Assembly (NCBI RefSeq): GCF_014905175.1
Contig: NW_025220588.1
Coordinates: 17,905-81,904 of the forward strand
Reading direction: 5' to 3'
Origin: Aphidius gifuensis
Lineage: Eukaryota; Arthropoda; Insecta; Hymenoptera; Braconidae
DNA length: 64,000 nt
Positions 32,867-44,147 of this stretch are shown piece by piece; the stretch's first letter is position 1; each line of letters opens with the position of its first letter. The notes beneath the pieces are model-generated. The model saw only the letters and a program-made list of their open reading frames with translations. It ran no database searches and had not been told where the DNA came from. A program made the translations under genes and the position numbers.

Positions 32867-33737
32867 CTATAAAGAATAAAAACTTGTCAATATATAGGTA
32901 TATTTATAAGGAAAATTACTCTTTTAATTATTTTAACACAATATTTTTTTATTAAATAAACATTTGTCTTACCAAAATTTGAAAGGAATAAAAAATAATA
33001 TAATAATCCTTATAAATTATTAATATTTTTTTATTAAAATAATAATTATTATTAAAAGTACTTAACATACCGTGACATCTACCGTTTGAACAGAAGAAAT
33101 AAGTCGACTTATGGTAATGAATTCGGTTAGTTACTTAACTAGTAGTTAAATTTTTTATGGACTAGTAGTTAACTGTAATTATGGATTATAAAACCGGCCC
33201 TGTTTGCATAAAGTAAATAAACAATATTTATTGAAGCATTGATACAGTGATGATTTAGATAAGCACCTGTATTGAGATTTTGTGCCCTTGTAGTTCTTCA
33301 AACAACCGTACGTCGCTAGCGCCATAAGTGAATTGTGCGAAGTAGACATAGCATGCCGAACAAGCCCTATGCCATAGTCCATTTATTACCAGAAACATCT
33401 AGATTATTCCCAGTTATCACTAAAAGTCAGTTGTTTCTGGTAAATGGACTGCGGCATAGAACTTGTTCGAAAAAATAATGCTAGTAACAATGCCTTTTAC
33501 GAGCACTTATGAGCAAGCAGACGTACTGAAAGAAATTTGAAAATTCGTTAGCAGCATTTTTCAATATAGGTGTGCTTATCTATATCATCACTGTATTAAT
33601 GCCCCAATAAATATTGTTTATTTACAGTGATGATATAGATAGGCACCTGTATTGAGATTTTGTGCCTTTGTAGTTCTTCGAACAACCGTACATCGCTAGC
33701 GCCATAAGTGAGCCGTAAGTGAGACGGAACTGCATCA

Positions 33738-33893
33738 GATTAGCACTCCGTGAAGCTTCAGATAGCCATTAGGCGCTTTTTTCCGATGGTGGCGCTTGTG
33801 AAGCTTTTCTATGTAAAATCTATATAAAAAGTTCACAAGCGCCGCCATCGGAAAAAAAAGCCCTAATGAGAACATTCTCTGAATACGGGTGCT
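33738..33893. mobile_element. GCACCCGTATTC-family MITE copy
   Basis: Right end CTCTGAATACGGGTGCT and inverted core GATGGTGGCGCTTGTGAAGC / GTTCACAAGCGCCGCCATC. It splits the right arm of 27722-33919 between GACGGAACTG and GAGCCGAGACG. Confidence 0.7.
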
Positions 33894-34050
33894 GAGCCGA
33901 GACGACCATCGAACACAGCTAATATGTCCTGTACCTAGAGCTTCTCAAATTTGCCAATTTGGCGCTGATTGTTCTCAGCCGTACTTATGCGCTAACTATT
34001 TTTAATAAATATTGTTATAGCGCAGGTTTATTATTCGATCATCTTAGAGC

Positions 34051-34430
34051 ATTGGGTGCATTCCTTTAATAAAAAATTTTTTGTCGTTTTGCAATTTCGC
34101 CCTGTAATACCGCCCAAAATTTTATAGGAAAAAGCTGTTTCTTGTAGTGGCAGTACTGGCACATGACATTTTTTTTTTGGCTTCCAATTATTAAATGGAT
34201 AACTGTTCAATGTTTATATCAAACTGAAATAAATAGAAAATTGACTTGTTGTGATTGTTTGTTATTGTCACATAGCTCGTACCACACATTATCGTAAACT
34301 GTAAAGCCTGGAATATTGCATAGAGAAATTTATCACTTTTGTCGTTGTTCCTGTTTCTAGTTTTTAGTCGGTATTACAGGGCGAAATTGCAAAACGAAAA
34401 AAAATTTTTTATTAAAGGAATGCACCCAAT
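34051..34430. mobile_element. ATTGGGTGCATTCC MITE
   Basis: ATTGGGTGCATTCCTTTAAT and inverse bound 380 bp. Inverted arms of about 70 bp include TTTTGCAATTTCGCCCTGTA. A decayed relative is at 12891-13110. Confidence 0.75.
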
Positions 34431-35052
34431 GTCAAAGGAATATATCAGGTTTATCAATTTGTTGATCCATATTAAACAGGCAAAAAATTCACTGGGTGAT
34501 GATGATCGATAAGTAACGTTTTTAAAAATTAACAAGTAACATAAAAAATATTACTGTAATAAAATCATATCAACTTGTTCACTTGACAATAAATTTTGTT
34601 TGTCAACATTACAAAAATTAATTATTTTTCATCTGCAGCATCACGCGATTTTTGAGTTGCTGACTTAGATAATACAGCACATGGATCATCAAAACTATGA
34701 TTATGTTTGTCTTGCTGCACATTGACGTTCTTTCTGGTCTTCTTGGTTGGACTGTTGGACTGTTGGGTAAATGGTCGATTTTTGGGTTAAATACTTTCAT
34801 ACTGGTATAAAAGTATTAAAACGGTATGAAAGTATGAAAGTATGAAACTCAGGAACGCCCCCTATGGCATCAAAATTGTCTACCATAGTACCATACCAGC
34901 ATAAAACTCTCGAATGTCAAATTTTTTGTTGATATATTAATAGATGTATTACAGAATAAACAAATAATATGAACAATATTTGATTATAAAGACAACAACA
35001 GTAATGTATTTCAATTTATTTGAACAGCCAATAAGCTATTGACAAATGGCTA

Positions 35053-36350
35053 AGAAACGGATGTAGCTTCCCTGTTAATTTCTAAAGAATTATTTCAGCC
35101 AAAGTAATTAACATCCTTTCCTTAGCTACCATTTTTCCCATAGCTTTTTATTTATTTAAATAAATAAATGGTCATAAGAAAAATGGTAGCTAAGGAAAGG
35201 AAGTTGTCACATGTTAATTTATACGAAAATAATTTTGCCAAAGAAAAAAACATGCAGGCAATATCCTTTTCTTACCTAATATTTTTCCCATAGCTTTTTA
35301 TCTATACAAATTAATAAATGGTCATAGGAAAAATTTTAGCTAAGGAAAGGAAGTTGCCACATGTTAATTTATACGAAATTAATTTTGCCAAAGGAATAAA
35401 CATGAGAAAACATCCTTTCCTTAGCTAATATTTTTCCCATAGCTTTTAATTTAACAAAATAAATGGTCATAGGTGGTAGCTAAGTAAAAGGTAGCGTTAC
35501 ATGTTAATTTATACAAAATTAATTTTGCCAGAGAAATAAACATGCAGGCAACATCCTTTCCTTGGATAATATTTTTCCTATGACCATTTATTTATTTAAA
35601 TAAATAAAGAGCTATGAGAAAAATATTAGCTAAGGAAAGGATGTTGCCTGCATGTTAATTTCTCTGGCAAAATTAATTTCGTATAAATTAACATGTGACA
35701 ACTTCCTTTTCTTAGCTGCCATTTTTCCTATAGCTTTTTATTTATCTAAATGAATAAATAGTCATAGAAAAATGGTAGCTAAGGAAAGGATGTTGCCTGC
35801 ATGTTTATTTCTTCGGCAAAATTATTTTCGTATAAATTAACATGTGACAACTTCCTTTCCTTAGCTACCATTTTCCCTATAGCTTTTTATTTATTCAAAT
35901 TAATAAAAAGCTATGGGAAAAGTATGAGCTAAGGAAAGGTTGTTGCCTACGTATTAATTTCTTTGGCTAAATTAATATTTTATGAATTAACATGTAAACA
36001 ATATTCTGTCCATAGACATTTTTCCAATAGGTTTTTACATAAATAAATAAATAAAAAACTATGGAAAAAATAACTAAGGAAGGGTGTTGCCACATGTTGA
36101 TTTATAAAGAATTAATTGAGCCAAAAAAATTAACAGGTAAGCCACATCATCTCCTTAGACATTTGTCAATAGCTTTTAATATATTCAATAAATTTATTAC
36201 TGCTGACAAAAGTGTGAGAAAAGGATGAAGATTATTCTATCTTACTATTATGCTATAATTAAAGGAATGATATTCTTAAATTTAAATTATGAGCGATTCA
36301 AAATGGTGTGTGACGTAATATACGAAAATTCCTACAGATGGCGTTACTAA
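35053..36350. repeat. CCTTAGCTACC palindromic satellite array
   Basis: It has the same order of palindromic units as 6360-7390 and shares its rare variants, for example the closing GAATGATATTCTTAAATTTA and ACAGATGGCG(C/T)TACTAACGTGG. The two arrays are therefore paralogous parts of one transposon family rather than independent satellites. Confidence 0.88.
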
Positions 36351-36363
36351 CGTGGTATGAAAG

Positions 36364-36957
36364 CATGGTAGAAGTACTACAGGTATGGCAGTAGTCCATG
36401 CTTTTTTCGTCGCGTTCTGCGCAGCCTTATTTTTTCAACCAATCAACAACGCGCCATCGAGCTGTTTTGCTTTTCTTCCTAACACGCAATCTCTATTATA
36501 AGAGCCTCTCTCTCTAACATACTGTTTTGACAACTATTTTTTATATTGTTGTAAATACTAATAAATATATGTGGAGCATGTTTATAAAAAATCAAAAAAA
36601 TAAAAAAACCAAGACAGTTTAACAAATAAATTACAATATTTTCATTATTGTTGTTTTTTTATGCCACAAACAATAGAGGTTGTGTTGTATTTATTATACT
36701 TGGATTTATTTATTTAATATAAATAATTATTTTTATTTTTGATGTATGTGAATCATTATAAAATATACCAAATCTAGTTGAATAAATATGATAACTTTTG
36801 AAAAATTTTAAAAAAACTTGAAAATTTTCTTAACAAATTTGTATCGCGCGCGCATAAAGTCTTCCATTTTTGTGGCGAGAAGGCGACCTTTTGATTGGTC
36901 GATTCACAGCGGCCAAACCAGGCTGCGCACTGCCATACCTGTAGTATTTCTACCATG
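36364..36957. mobile_element. CATGGTAGAAGTACTAC element, 9-bp TSD GTATGAAAG
   Basis: Left CATGGTAGAAGTACTACAGG and right CCTGTAGTATTTCTACCATG bound 594 bp. GTATGAAAG lies at 36355-36363 and 36958-36966. The target is itself a GTATGAAA repeat, so the TSD length may be overestimated. Inner inverted words TCGTCGCGTTCTGCGCAGCC and GGCTGCGCACTGCC extend the arms. Confidence 0.75.
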
Positions 36958-36971
36958 GTATGAAAGTATGA

Positions 36972-37270
36972 GTTGGGAAGTTGCCGTTCAAAATAAAAAA
37001 CTAAATGTAATAGAAGATAAAACAAACAACAGTGCAAATTACTCCCAACTAACTTATAATAGATCATTTAGCCAAAAAACTATTGCTCAAAGTCAACAAC
37101 ATAGTGGAATCGAAGAAACCACACAAGGGACTGACCTTGAAGTTGATCAAATCTTAAGGTATATGGTCAATGCCGTATGCCAAATTGATAAACCAAAAGA
37201 ACTACTGATGGAGCTAATGCCAATAATTGAAAGACGAATGTATCCTTCAAGTCATAACAACAATGGCTAG
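36972..37270 (+). pseudogene. Non-LTR ORF1 C-terminal remnant
   Basis: The frame from the truncation point to TAG at 37268-37270 encodes about 99 residues (VAVQNKKLNVIEDKTNNSAN ... IDKPKELLMELMPIIERRMY). No CCHC knuckle is left. It overlaps ORF2: the stop lies in ATGGCTAG, whose ATG is the likely ORF2 start, a common arrangement for coupled translation. Confidence 0.75.
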
Positions 37271-40200
37271 CCAATCTTCATGTACAATAATTCAATGGAA
37301 CTGCCGTAGCATCAAGAGAAAGTTAGCTGAGCTCCAACATCGTGTGGAGGAAGTCGATTTACTACTGATTCAAGAAACATGGCTCAAACCAGGTGATAAT
37401 ATTTCATTAAGGGGATTTGATATTGTTAGAACTGATAGACTTAATGATGGTAAAGGTGGGGTGGCAATTTTTGTTAAAAATAGTATAAAGTATAGAATCA
37501 AAAATAACATTTATAATTGTGGGGGAAAAATCGAAGTATGTGGGATTGAAATTTTTATAAGAGGTGAAAAAACTCTCATCGTTTCTTGTTACAGACCGCC
37601 GAATACCAGGATGGAGTTTGTTGATTGGGAAAATTTTTTCTCTCAATTTGATGGGAAATTCTTAATAGGTGGAGATTTCAACGCTCACCATGTTTGGTGG
37701 GGTTCGGATGATACAAGAGGCTGTGAAGGTAAAGACATAAAACAAGTCGTAGAAGATCTAGATATTATCCTTTTAAATAGCGGAGAAAAAACACACTTTA
37801 ATGAGGCTCATGGCACTGAATCTGCTATTGACTTATCCTTTTCCGATCCTAACACGGCCTTAAGCGTTGGGGACGAATGGGATAAAAGTGTTGATCCATG
37901 GGGAAGTGATCATTACCCAGTAAGAATTAAGATAAATATGATACCGGATAAATTAAAATTTGGTACGGGTGTTAAACGAATCCATCGAAAAACTACAGAC
38001 TGGGAAACTTTTCAAAGGGTAAGCGAACTAAAATTTAACGAATATATCCAAAACATAAATAAAGAATCCCATTCAATTCATCTAAGATATAACAAGTTTG
38101 TAGAGACGATAGAAAAAAGTATCAAAGAAAGTACACCAGGGTGGAAAAATAACTACCCTAATAATGATCAGCGGACAAAATCAAAAATATTCAAAGGAGG
38201 GAATTCTTGGTGGAACAATGATTGTAAGAGTGCTGTCAAAAAAAGAAAAATAGCCTTACTTAATCTAAAATACAATTATACTAGGGATAATTTCATTGAA
38301 TATAAAAAAGCTCAAGCAACAGCTCGTACAGTGACTCGGAATGCTAAAAAAGACAGCTACAAAAAGTTCATAGAAAGCCTCAATAAATTTACTGATCCCT
38401 CTTATATTTGGAAAAAAATAAAAAATTTTAAAAATAGATTCGCACAAAGCAGTACTGGTAACGAATACAAACAAACAGCAGTTGAATCTGCAAAATTAAT
38501 TATGGAAAATTTATGTCCTCCGTGGGTATCAAATAAGGTGCTTTTTGACCATCAAAATCAAGACGGTTTTCTTGATATGCCATATTCTATGGTAGAATTC
38601 GATTATGCCCTCGATAATCTCAAACTAAAATCAAGCCCAGGTCTCGATGGGATAGATTACTTAACTATTAGCTACCTTCCAGATAACGCAATTAAAGCTC
38701 TCTTAGAACTCTACAATGATATTTTATCATCTAGGGAATTTCCACCAGAATGGAGAAACTATGGGCTCTTCTTTATTCCAAAGAGTGATGGTCAAAATGT
38801 AAGACCCATTTCCTTGGCTCCTTGTCTTTGTAAACTTTTAGAAAAACTTATTAATTTCAGACTATCATGGTGGCTTGAACATCATAAGAAATTTAATAAC
38901 TCTCAATTTGGATTTAGAAGAAATAGATCTTGCACTGATAATCTATCAATATTAACAACAGATGTCCTTAATGACTTTGAAAAAGGGAATGAAGTGTCAG
39001 CAATGTTTCTAGATATAAAAGGGGCTTATGATAACGTTCTTCCGGATTTACTTATTGATAACTTAAAAAATCTAGGTCTTCCAGGCAACCTTCTATCATT
39101 TATATACAATTTAACCTCAAGCAGAAAACTTCATGCTAAGTATGGAGATTTCGAAGAAGTAGGATGGACGAGTAAAGGTCTTCCCCAAGGAAGTGTACTT
39201 AGTCCATTACTTTATGCGTTATATCTGAATATAAAAGAAATTATAAATCATGGATGTAAAATTCTTGAGTTTGCAGATGATGTGGTAATTTATACTTCAA
39301 ATGAGAACACACAAATCGGGATAAATAATTTAGAAAGAGATACAAATAACGTAAATAGCTATTTGGAAACAAAGGGACTAAGCTTAGCTGCAAACAAGTG
39401 CATCTTCATGGTATTTAATAAATGTAGTGGTCAAGGAGGTCTGTGGGACATTAATCTTGACAGTAATGTAATAACTTCTTCTAGAATAGTAAAATTCCTT
39501 GGTCTATGGTTATCTTCCAACTTTAAGTGGGAAAAACAAATATCTAGTATTGAAGCAAAATGCCAGAACCCTTTAAAAATATTAAGTTGTATTCGTATAG
39601 CACTTGGCAAGGGGCAGACCCTATAGTTTTGATCAGACTATATAAAGCCTTAATTAGATCTAGAATCGAGTATTGCGGTTTTTTATTCCATAAGCTCACT
39701 AAACAACAAGCAATCAGGCTAGATAGAATTCAATTCAAAGCCCTAAGAATAGCATTAGGATACAGAAGGAGTACTCCCACCAATATCATTCTAGCTGAAG
39801 CTAAAGAACCACCTTTAAGTTTAAGATTCCAATTTTTGGGAAGAAGCTACATATCTAGAACCCTATCGTATACTAATCACACACTTATTCCATTACTCAC
39901 AGAACTTTCAGAAAACATTGAAAACCCTCTCAGAAACCCAAAACATATTAACCAAATCGGTATGCCAGTAATTTACCAATGTTTCAAAGACCATGATAGA
40001 TATAGTCATCTAATACACGCGGCAGAAGTGCCTTTGTGCTTTGATTTAGATTTTTACGGATTATTTTACAAAGCCCGAGTCTTTACAGATCAAGGCAGAA
40101 CAATTGATAAATCGCCTTGTCCGAATGCAGAATTTACTCGAATATTTGAACATACCCTGACTGATTCAAAAACCTTTTATACAGACGGATCAAAAACAGA

Positions 40201-41047
40201 AGGCGCGAATTTTGTAGGCTTTTCGATAGCAATGGGTAACAATGATACACTCTATAAATTTAGATCATCCGATATAGCTTCTATTTTTACAGCTGAAGCC
40301 TTGGCAATAGGGGAATGTCTCAATTTAATTGAGAGAAAAGATCCAGGTAATTTCAGTATCTTTTCCGACTCTCTTAGTGTTTTATTAGCAATTTCCAGTA
40401 AATTAAAAATTAACTCAACAAAATACATAGTGTGGTATCTAAAAAATAAACTCTATCAATTAGAAAATGCAGGCAAATTAGTCAATTTATACTGGGTACC
40501 AGCACATAGAGGTATTACAGGTAACGAAAGAGCAGATTCAGGGGCCAAAGATGCGATACGTAATGGTGTTGATTCTCAGCTGTTACTAACAATTGCAGAT
40601 CTAAAAAGTTATTGGAAAAATAAAATGTACAAAGAAGAGTTTAACAACTTTTGCACCGAAACAGGTAGAGAAAAAGGAAATTATTATTTCAGTCACTTCT
40701 ATGATCCAGCCCCATCACAGTGGTTTAATGAGTGGCCTATTAATCGACGTGGCATTTGTACAATCAACAGACTTCGTTCTGGACATAATTCTTTAAATAT
40801 ATCATTAAAAAAAATAAATGTTATTCCTTCGAGTCTATGTGAATGTAACAAAGAAGATGAAACTCTAGATCACGTTTTATGGTCTTGTGAACTACACAAG
40901 AAAGAGAGAGAAAAGCTGATAAAGATTTTAACAAAAAATGGTAAAGAACCGCTGGTTCGGGATACTCTGGGACTGCTAAAATGTAATAGTAGGCCTAAAA
41001 CCATGGCATTGAGTAACTTTTTGACCACGATATCCAAAAAAATTTAA
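37263..41047 (+). pseudogene. Non-LTR ORF2: endonuclease, reverse transcriptase, RNase H (one frameshift)
   Basis: ORF2 nicks the target and copies the RNA there. The start is taken at ATG 37263 (MASQSSCTIIQWNCRSIKRK). The AP endonuclease shows LLIQETWL, GGDFNAHH and SDHYPV. The reverse transcriptase shows VRPISLAPCLCKLLEK, FGFRRNRSCTDNL, FLDIKGAYDNV, GLPQGSVLSPLLY and the catalytic FADD at about residue 670. A one-base frameshift near 39608-39616 moves the frame; the reading continues as ADPIVLIRLYKALIRSRIEY. RNase H follows with FYTDGSK, FTAEALAI, FSDSLS and HRGITGNERADSGAKDA, so all four acidic positions are present. Near the end CECNKEDETLDHVLWSC is a zinc-knuckle-like CxC..HxxxxC. About 1260 residues in all, usual for the group. 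Confidence 0.93.
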
Positions 41048-41737
41048 TCAAGAAAATTTAGTATAGTTTATTATTATTTCCTTATAGTCTTATTCTTATA
41101 CAGATATATTTTAATGTTATGAACTTAGAAATATTTTATTGTTAGTATTGTGCCATATACTTTGTACCTTCAAAGAGAGCAAATAACAATCAAAACAAAG
41201 ACTTAACTAAATTAGTTTAAAGTACTAAAGTAAGATAAACATATGTTCAGAAGACATATTTGACTGTATGCAAAAGTATTCGTATTTAAATACCTATATT
41301 TATCTATTTAAGTTTTAAGATGTTTTTATATTTTATAAAAAAAAAAGAGAAGAAAAAGAAAAATGTTAACGTTGAGTTAGAATATCAGATCTAAGTAATA
41401 GTTAACTAAATATACAATCATATTAGGATATATTATAATCTCAGGGTAATTTTTCCCACAAACACATTTTTTTGCACCTTGTAAGAAAACCTTTATAAAC
41501 ATACTTCACTAGAAGTGTAAAGACTCTTTCATAAACAAATTATACTATAGTGTAAAGAGGGCTGGATAGGCACTACTTTGTAAGCCTCGGCCATCTCTAG
41601 TTTTATTTTTGTACTTTTTGTATTAATAAAAAAAAAAAAAAAAGTATGAAAGTATGAAACCTCCGCGGTATAATACCGGTATTATACCGAGGTTTACGAC
41701 CGGTATGATACCGCGGTATTATACAAACCCAACACTG

Positions 41738-42262
41738 AGTCCCGTATTCAGAGGATGTTCTCATTAGGGCGTATTCACGGGGTAAAATTGTTCTCATTAG
41801 GGCTTTTTTTTCCGCTGATGGCGCTTGACAAAATTTTTTTTATATAGGGGTGCGTTCCGTGGCTATCAAGTCCGTACGAACTTCAAAATGGTGACGAAAA
41901 AAATGAAAATCCTAATAATGTTAAAAGTTACTATGATACATCACTATAGCCAGAGAGAAGGCCAGAGATTTATAAAAATTTAAAATATTAAGTATTACTA
42001 TTTTTTTTAGGTTTAAGTTGGCAAAGTTTCTATTTAGTTATTTCAAATCTGTCAAATAAATTGGCTAATGTCAAATTTGATCAGATTGTTTTTAAATAAA
42101 AAAAATCAGATCTACCACAACAAATGATCAAAAGATTTCCAAACTCCGCCATTTTGAAGTTCGTACGGACTGATAGCCGCGGAACGCACCCTTTATTTCA
42201 CATAGAAAAGCTTCACAAACGCCACCATCGGAAAAAAAACGCCCTAATGAGAACATCCTCTG
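41738..42262. mobile_element. GCACCCGTATTC-family MITE interrupted by another MITE
   Basis: Starts GTCCCGTATTCAGAGGATG and ends in the inverse AGAACATCCTCTG with continuation GAATACGGGTGCT at 42436. It is split by the GGTGCG element at 41848-42191. The GCAGTCC copy at 42269-42435 lies at its right end between CCTCTG and AATACGGG. Confidence 0.65.
41848..42191. mobile_element. GGGTGCGTTCCGTGG MITE copy
   Basis: GGGTGCGTTCCGTGGCTATC and inverse GATAGCCGCGGAACGCACCC bound 344 bp, the same size as 21239-21582, with close sequence identity (TACTATGATACATCACTATA in both). Confidence 0.82.
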
Positions 42263-42268
42263 CAGTCT

Positions 42269-42435
42269 GCAGTCTAATTCACAGGGCATTACAATTTAGG
42301 GCTTTTTTTCACCACTCACGGCGCTTGTGAAGCTTTTGTATGTAAAATCTATATATAAAGAAAATTTTTACAAGCGCCATCAGCGGCAAAAAATAGCCCT
42401 AAATTGTAAAAAATTTGCCCTGTGAATTGGACTGC
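42269..42435. mobile_element. GCAGTCT MITE copy
   Basis: GCAGTCTAATTCACAGGGC and the inverse GGACTGC with family core. It is preceded by an extra GCAGTCT, a slight duplication of the end. Confidence 0.8.
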
Positions 42436-42706
42436 TGAATACGGGTGCTGTTCCTTATAAATTGTCGGCTAAGTGCAACGTGGAATTTTAATAAATTAAT
42501 TACAATTAATGAGGGGGGCTACAAATAATTATAAATTCATTACATCGAAGTACGAATCGATTACAGTTGATTACAATCATTGTTTTTATGTCGGCCCGTC
42601 AATTGTCGGCTAACTGATTACAACCAAACTAGATTGCAAAATAAGCCGCCCCGGATTTACACGTAGCCTGGAGCCCTGGAAGAGTCAACTCTGGGGTTGT
42701 GAGTCT

Positions 42707-42870
42707 GCAGTCCAATTCACAGGGCAAATTTTATACAATTTAGGGCTTTTTTTTGCCGGTGACGGCGCTTGTAAAATTTTTTTTATATAGATTTCAGATA
42801 CAAAAGCTCTACAAGCGCCGCCAGTGGAGGAAAAAAGACCTAAATTGTAATGCCCTGTGAATTGGACTGC
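42707..42870. mobile_element. GCAGTCC MITE copy
   Basis: 164 bp with intact ends, in the opposite orientation to the 42269 copy (TTTTATACAATTTAGGGC first). It is only about 270 bp from that copy. Confidence 0.85.
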
Positions 42871-43480
42871 TGGATTTCTTAACGGTTATTAACTGGATTT
42901 TTTACCGGTAAAAAAAATTTTTTAACCGTTTTCAACCACCAAGAAGCGAACCAACAAACCTTCCTTAGCCATTTGTCGATACCTTTTTATTTGTTTAAAT
43001 TAATAATGAATAATGAAATTCTTTCGTAATAATAATTTTCTCGAATATACTTATTAAGTCATGTAATATAAACAACAACCCTTTATTAGCTTGTATATAT
43101 CCTTATTAAAGATGTCCTGTATATATTGATGTCCTTTTTTGGTTAAAAATGATTTTTCACTGGTAAAAAATCCGGTTAAAAACGCGAAAAAAATAAAACA
43201 CCGGTAAATTAACAACCCTACAACTCAACCAATAATAGTTTTTAGCCAAGGGGAATAAGTTTTTCTCTACTCTTCCTTAAATCTTCTGAATACGGGTGCT
43301 GGCAATACATAAAAATCGAAGGCGGCTTATATTTATTACTAGACGCCCGAGGAGACAGCACGAAATTTTCGTCGTAGAAAGAGATAGAAAATGAGACAGA
43401 AAGATAAAACGCGACGAAATAGGGATCTGACCTATTCACCATGGCATCTGGTGGCGCACAGTGAACTATTTCCAGACCAT
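42871..43480. repeat. TTAACCGGTTAAA-type motif stretch, no gene
   Basis: 42880-43225 repeats ACCGGTAAAAAA, GGTTAAAAA and inverse TTTTTACCGGT near both ends around an AT-rich centre, suggesting another short foldback. 43230-43480 contains no recognisable gene. Confidence 0.4.
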
Positions 43481-43489
43481 TGAAACTAC

Positions 43490-43831
43490 CAAGAAGACTA
43501 GAAATACAGGAGGACTTACTCCCTATCTCACCTGTATATAAAAACCGTTCCGCTATGTGATCGCCGCATAATTGAGGGGCGCTAGTAGTACTACGGTAAC
43601 GTGCGCGACTTGTATCGCTTTTTTTTTACAATGCGCACAATACAAACATACTGTGACAAACACTAATATGTAGAGCATTATACACATGATGTTTGTCAGA
43701 GTATGTTTGTATTGTGCGCATTGTAAAAAAAAAGCGATAGAAGTCGCGCACATTTACAAATATTTTGTCTGCGGCGATCAACAGAAGGATAACCACAATT
43801 AGTTCGTCCTCCTGTATTTCTAGTCTTCTTG
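43490..43831. mobile_element. CAAGAAGACTAG hAT-like foldback MITE, TSD GAAACTAC
   Basis: The ends are CAAGAAGACTAGAAATACAG and inverse, 342 bp. GAAACTAC is duplicated exactly at 43482-43489 and 43832-43839. This is the cleanest uninterrupted member of the family, so it is the reference for the nested copy at 17551-21692. Confidence 0.9.
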
Positions 43832-44147
43832 GAAACTACATTGAAAAATTTTATATGGTACAGTTTGTTGACGATAGTATACTATAGTAAAATGGTCTGG
43901 AATGCGCCATATTGCCTCACAGATAAGCCTTTACACAATAAATGTGTGCGTGAGCAACCAAACTCCGCCCATAGGTCAGATCCCTATATACTCCCTAATG
44001 GTATGACCCAACCCATTTCGTGGGTTGGAATCAGGTTATTTTGGGGTTAAGTTTTTGTAAGGTTTCTTCGTGGTTTGGTAACCGTTACCTGGCGGTTGCA
44101 ATGTGCGCAAAAACAACTGTCTCTAACCGCGTTATATAATAATTATT
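43832..44147. other. No gene seen; host sequence of GATTACA-rich element
   Basis: Contains GGTTTGGTAACCGTTACC palindromes that resume after 44820 (GTAACCGTTATTTAACCG), so 44148-44819 is inserted in another motif-rich foldback spanning about 43990-45180. Confidence 0.4.

Larger units (their letters stand above)
31357..33200. mobile_element. GGGCCGGTTTTATAATCC TIR element carrying two host gene fragments, TSD TGT
   Basis: TIRs GGGCCGGTTTTATAATCCAT and inverse (continuing AGTTACAGTTAACTAGTAGT) bound 1844 bp. TGT is duplicated at 31354-31356 and 33201-33203. The paralogous empty site ACACTGTTTCATAAAG is at 27551-27566. A GGGCC end plus a 3-bp target points to PIF/Harbinger. The interior, read on the minus strand, holds cytochrome b5 reductase exon sequence and then USP36-like exon sequence, each with recognisable splice acceptors. 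This is a Pack-type, gene-capturing, non-autonomous transposon. No transposase is present. Confidence 0.88.
27722..33919. mobile_element. Outer foldback element of a five-level nest, TA-flanked
   Basis: GCTGTGTTCGATGGTCGTCT on the left and its inverse on the right are flanked by TA at 27720 and 33920. The arms continue as GGCTCAGTTCCGTCTCACTT, TGGCGCTAGCGACGTACGG and ATCTCAATACAGGTGCC. The left arm is split by the hAT-like element 27768-30919. The centre is split by 31357-33200. The right arm is duplicated (about 33230-33330 and 33600-33720) and split by CTATGCCATAG material and a MITE at 33738-33893. Confidence 0.75.
36972..41643 (+). mobile_element. Non-LTR retrotransposon with RNase H (I-superfamily type), 5'-truncated
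   Basis: The insertion is bounded by an exact 14-bp target duplication GTATGAAAGTATGA (36958-36971 and 41644-41657) and ends in a run of 15 A. It holds the end of ORF1, an ORF2 with AP-type endonuclease, reverse transcriptase, RNase H and a C-terminal CCHC knuckle, and about 580 bp of 3' UTR. RNase H after the RT is typical of the I, R1 and LOA group clades; the exact clade needs a tree. The clean TSD and one frameshift only in ORF2 show a young insertion. It sits in the GTATGAAA repeats of a hAT-like element, directly beside the insertion at 36364. Confidence 0.93.
34760..41737. mobile_element. Second CAGTGTTGGG hAT-like element, split by two insertions
   Basis: The left end TGTTGGGTAAATGGTCGATT (the first bases are altered to GGAC) and the right end CAAACCCAACACTG belong to the same family as 3362-7599. 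Its own sequence is 34760-36363 plus 41644-41737, about 1.7 kb. It has the CCTTAGCTACC array and the GACAAATGGCTAAGAAACGG site that is filled in the other copy. The target duplication is not recognisable. Confidence 0.75.
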
